A stretch of 64,000 nucleotides of DNA from Natronorubrum texcoconense (GTDB taxonomy: Archaea > Halobacteriota > Halobacteria > Halobacteriales > Natrialbaceae). Every line of letters begins with the position of its first letter. The stretch's first letter is position 1. The stretch spans positions 186,001-250,000 of the forward strand of contig NZ_FNFE01000007.1 in NCBI RefSeq assembly GCF_900100335.1, in the 5' to 3' direction. The position numbers and the translations under genes are program-made. The notes under the pieces are model-generated. The model did not search any database and had not been told where the DNA came from. It worked only from the letters and a program-made list of their open reading frames with translations. Below are positions 61,435-64,000 of this stretch, piece by piece.

Positions 61435-61878
61435 TCAGCGTGAGGGCGGCGCAACGTCGAGATCAGACGCGGCCAGCATCACCTGCAGCGCCTCGCTGGG
61501 CGACATATCGTCGTCCAGCTGGCCCGCATACCAGGTCAGGAGCTCCACGAACACCTCGCGGACGTCGTGCGACGTGGCGCGGTGGTGTGCGAGTTCGCCG
61601 TCGGTTTTCAGCGTGATCTCGACCCCGTGGGGGTCGGCCGCCTCGGCGAGCGAGGTGTCCGCCGACTGGTCTGACGGGGTCGACTCGAGGTGCGCGGGAC
61701 TCGAGTCGGCGTCTGTGATGTTCGCAGCGGCGTCGGCCGCCGGCATCTCGGCCGTCGCGCCCGCTCCGTCCGATCGAACGAGATACCGGTTCTCGCTGAG
61801 TTTGGCGACGTTGTCGTCCTCGAGTTGCAACTCCTCGGGAGTAAGGATGCCGTCGTCCTGAGTTGGGTCGGAGGTCAT
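61435..61878 (-). CDS. Haloarchaeal acidic protein, DUF7500 type (intact copy)
   Basis: 147 residues. N-terminal ILTPEELQLEDDNVAKLSENRYLVRS, a variable Ala/Asp-rich middle, then the conserved block HGVEITLKTDGELAHHRATSHDVREVFVELLTWYAGQLDDDMSPSEALQVML. The C-terminal block is duplicated, with a stop codon in it, at 63665-64000. Function unknown. Confidence 0.72.
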   Translation of the reverse strand: MTSDPTQDDGILTPEELQLEDDNVAKLSENRYLVRSDGAGATAEMPAADAAANITDADSSPAHLESTPSDQSADTSLAEAADPHGVEITLKTDGELAHHRATSHDVREVFVELLTWYAGQLDDDMSPSEALQVMLAASDLDVAPPSR

Positions 61879-61956
61879 GGTGGATTGCTATCGTAGCAGT
61901 AGTGTGTGAACGGTCGAGGGTGCTGGTCTTGTTGGCCGGCAGTGAGGTGATCTCGA

Positions 61957-62739
61957 TCAATCGTCGGTCTCGGCGTCACCGTCCTCACTCTCGGTGTCAT
62001 CAGCTGTCTGATCCTCGGCCGCGTCGTCGCTGTCGTTCTCCTGACCGCCATCGTCGTCTCCGGTCTCGTCGGTGTCGTCTCGGTCGGGTTCCTGGTCCTG
62101 ATCGGTCTCGGTTCCGCCCTCGTCGTCTCCGTCCGCTTCGAGGTCGTCCTCGTAGACCTTCGTGTTCATAATATTGTTCCAGAGCGTCATCTGGTTCATA
62201 TCGATGCCATCACCGGTGCTCTCGTTCCCAGCGGTCTCGTTTCCGTCGGGAGTGGTCGAGTTATCCATATCCGACTCGTTCCCTTCGGCCGCCGTCTCGT
62301 CGCTGTCGAACTCGTGGATCCACTCGGAGTTGATCCCCCAGCCCAGCGCCTGCCCGTCGAAGGGGTTCGAGAGTTCCGTGTAGATAAACTCGATCTCCGA
62401 GCCGCGGTGGATCAGCGCCTGTTTGTAGACTTCGTAGATGAGCCAGATCTCCTCGTCGGACTCCTCGACCGTTTCGGCCTCGGAGCGGTACGTGAGGTAG
62501 AGTTCGTCGTCCTCTTCGAGGAGTTCGTCGACTTCGATGCCGTTCGACTCGAGGAAGTAGTAGAACTCGCCGGGGGTTCCCTCCCGCGGTTGGGAGGGTT
62601 CTTCGGGTTCGATTTCGGTGGCTGCCGTCGAGGTGCCGATAACCGAGTCGAGGCAGCCGGCGGTCGCGACGGTCGCGGCCGTCCCGGCGGCCGCACCGAG
62701 GAACTGCCGCCGCGAGGGTGTGGGGAACGCGTCTGTCAT
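61957..62739 (-). CDS. Tat-exported lipoprotein with acidic tail
   Basis: 260 residues from ATG 62739. Signal SRRQFLGAAAGTAATVATAGC is a Tat motif (SRRQFLG) ending in a lipobox. The mature part GEFYYFLESNGIEVDELLEEDDELYLTYRSEAETVEESDEEIWLIYEVYKQALIHRG is a compact domain conserved in haloarchaeal surface lipoproteins as I remember it; the last ~100 residues are Asp/Glu/Thr-rich and disordered. Function unknown. Divergent from the toxin-antitoxin pair. Confidence 0.76.
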   Translation of the reverse strand: MTDAFPTPSRRQFLGAAAGTAATVATAGCLDSVIGTSTAATEIEPEEPSQPREGTPGEFYYFLESNGIEVDELLEEDDELYLTYRSEAETVEESDEEIWLIYEVYKQALIHRGSEIEFIYTELSNPFDGQALGWGINSEWIHEFDSDETAAEGNESDMDNSTTPDGNETAGNESTGDGIDMNQMTLWNNIMNTKVYEDDLEADGDDEGGTETDQDQEPDRDDTDETGDDDGGQENDSDDAAEDQTADDTESEDGDAETDD

Positions 62740-62851
62740 AGCTCTGCATCGGTGTACCACCTGCAAAAAGACCCGGACGATATCGAGTCGTGAGTCGTGG
62801 ATCGACTCAGTACGCGCGGTGTCTCACCTGACCGATGGGTTCAAGCGTCTG

Positions 62852-62868
62852 CGTAAGGAAATCTTACG
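62852..62868. promoter_or_regulatory. Inverted repeat upstream of the AbrB antitoxin gene
   Basis: CGTAAG-GAAAT-CTTACG, perfect six-base arms, ending four bases before the ATG at 62873. Position and symmetry fit an operator for AbrB-type autorepression. Confidence 0.55.
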
Positions 62869-62872
62869 TAGA

Positions 62873-63133
62873 ATGAGTACCGATCCGGAACTGACGACGG
62901 TGACCTCGAAGGGACAGATCACGATCCCGAGTCGACTGCGCGAGCAGTTCGGTCTCGAACAGGGCACTAAACTGATGGTCGTGCCGACCGATTACGGTCT
63001 CGTCCTGAAAAAGATCGATCTCCCCTCAGTCGAGGAGTTTCAGAACCGAGTCGAAAACCGCGCTACGTCCCTCGATCTCTCGAGTGAGGATGTCGAGCAA
63101 TTGGTCCACGAGGCACGGGGCGCTGATGAATGA
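62873..63133 (+). CDS. AbrB/MazE-type antitoxin
   Basis: 86 residues. The SpoVT/AbrB fold is TTVTSKGQITIPSRLREQFGLEQGTKLMVVPTDYGLVLKKI; the C-terminal helix region (VEEFQNRVENRATSLDLSSEDVEQLVHEARG) should bind the toxin. Overlaps the PIN gene by four bases (ATGA). Type II antitoxin that binds DNA and the toxin. Confidence 0.9.
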   Translation: MSTDPELTTVTSKGQITIPSRLREQFGLEQGTKLMVVPTDYGLVLKKIDLPSVEEFQNRVENRATSLDLSSEDVEQLVHEARGADE

Positions 63134-63543
63134 GGGCTGTCCTCGACACGAACGTTCTCATTTCGTCGGTGATCGCGACCGGCACGCCTCACGAGGTCGT
63201 CGTGGCAGGATTCGAAGGCGAGTATCAGATCGTCGTCTCCGTACCCACGCTTACGGAGTTCCGTGAGACGCTACTCAAATACCCCGACCGATTTCAGATG
63301 GATGCGGAGGCCGTTCAAACGGAAGTCGAAACGATCCGCTACTTTGCGGAGTTCGTCGAGCCGGACGAAAGCATTACGGCAGTGAATGCCGATCCCGATG
63401 ACGACAAATTTCTCGAGGCTGCTGTCGCGGGTAACGTGGAGTATCTCGTCTCCGGCGACCAGCACTTGCTCGACCTCGATACCTTTCGCGGAGTCGATAT
63501 CGTCTCTCCTCGAGTATTCTACGATGTTCTCGCCGAGCAGTAG
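63130..63543 (+). CDS. PIN-domain toxin (VapC-like, TIGR00305 type)
   Basis: 137 residues. PIN fold with acidic residues in AVLDTNVLISS, VSVPTLTEFRETL, NADPDDDKFLEAAVAGN and YLVSGDQHLLDL. RNA-cutting toxin expected, held by the AbrB partner. Coupled start in the ATGA overlap. Length is typical of the COG1569 group. Confidence 0.9.
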   Translation: MRAVLDTNVLISSVIATGTPHEVVVAGFEGEYQIVVSVPTLTEFRETLLKYPDRFQMDAEAVQTEVETIRYFAEFVEPDESITAVNADPDDDKFLEAAVAGNVEYLVSGDQHLLDLDTFRGVDIVSPRVFYDVLAEQ

Positions 63544-63664
63544 CTGAATCGTGTTCGAGTACGCTCCAGCACCGAGTTGAGAACAGCGAACCACCGCAGT
63601 CCGCCAGAATGCAACACGCCGCGCCCTGTATTCCCTATACGGGCATGCGTGTCGAGTCGACGAG

Positions 63665-64000
63665 TTAGACCTCGAGATCGGATGCGGCCAGCATCACCTG
63701 CAACGCTTCGCTCGGCGACATATCGTCGTCCAGCTGGCCTGCATACTACGTCAGGAGGTCCACGAACACCTCGCGCACGTCGTGTGACGTGGCGTGATAG
63801 TGTGCGAGTTCGACGTCGGTCTTCAGCGTGATCTCGACCCCGTGGGGGTCGGCCGCGTCGGCGAGTTCCGTCGCCGGTGCCGACTGTGCGTGGTCCGACT
63901 CGAGGTGCGTGGCACTCGAGTCGGGGGTGATCGTCGTAGCACCGGCGGCCGGATCCGCGGCGGCCGTCTCCCCGTCCGACCGCACGAGATAGCGGTTCCC
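63665..64000 (-). pseudogene. DUF7500-type duplicate with a premature stop (5' end off window)
   Basis: The minus strand follows the gene at 61435-61878: HGVEITLKTDVELAHYHATSHDVREVFVDLLT, then TAG (63746-63748) where the intact copy has TGG for Trp, then YAGQLDDDMSPSEALQVML, ASDLEV and TAA at 63665-63667. One C-to-T change on the plus strand makes the stop. The remainder is close in sequence and in frame, so the break is recent. The N-terminal part continues beyond the right edge. Confidence 0.82.

Overview
The window is chromosomal DNA of a halophilic archaeon (Halobacteria). It is G+C-rich, its proteins are strongly acidic, and its information-processing genes are archaeal: class I lysyl-tRNA synthetase, aIF2-gamma, Rpo7, Spt4, PDCD5-like protein and S19e. 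Several starts lie 20-30 bases downstream of a TTTATA-type box, as expected of leaderless haloarchaeal transcripts. A Natrialbales-type genome (Natrinema/Haloterrigena-like) is my best guess from overall style; nothing here proves the genus.

Layout. 0-9.6 kb: truncated sulfatase, hisS, a membrane histidine kinase, the rps19e-PDCD5-PP-loop ATPase run, thiL, an M50 protease, a repeat-rich gene-free stretch, a DUF7123-type protein and a MobB/MoaE protein. 9.7-16.4 kb: pyrH-lysS, a PDZ-containing M50 protease, a PadR regulator and the heme-protein gene pitA with a His-rich linker. 16.5-26.3 kb: an AT-rich lipoprotein gene, many small haloarchaeal proteins, ygfZ followed by a decayed copy of its own 3' end, a methyltransferase, regulators and a DUF389 membrane protein. 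26.3-34.4 kb: a BBE-type FAD oxidoreductase, a MATE exporter, a geranylgeranyl-reductase-family flavoprotein, an Lrp regulator beside a cyclase-FAH operon, and a second methyltransferase. 34.4-37.5 kb: the conserved archaeal operon aIF2-gamma, PIN, rpo7, spt4 and dephospho-CoA kinase. 38-45 kb: a complete phosphate locus (pstSCAB, phoU, AbrB-PhoU) with a divergent second AbrB-PhoU gene. 45-55.7 kb: a zinc-finger winged-helix regulator, a DUF5787 protein, then a long minus-strand run with a dual-domain KaiC-like ATPase, a histidine kinase, a cupredoxin-like lipoprotein without copper ligands, an MBL hydrolase, a PHP phosphoesterase and an AAA ATPase with a His-rich tail. 55.8-64 kb: universal stress proteins, a GNAT, a DHH phosphoesterase, a MaoC hydratase, small conserved proteins, and an AbrB/PIN toxin-antitoxin pair lying between a DUF7500-type gene and a duplicate of it broken by a stop codon.

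Points most worth a second look: (1) two copies, 46 kb apart and in opposite orientation, of a palindromic element whose two arms are each conserved between copies while the centre differs (9 bases versus about 183 bases holding tandem repeats); (2) the KaiC-histidine kinase-copperless cupredoxin gene string; (3) a shared motif upstream of the TATA boxes of the divergent pstS and AbrB-PhoU genes; (4) two gene-decay cases, a ygfZ 3' fragment and the DUF7500 duplicate. I found no tRNA, rRNA, CRISPR array, intact insertion sequence or prophage. No database search was run; family names come from recognised motifs, and DUF numbers from memory.
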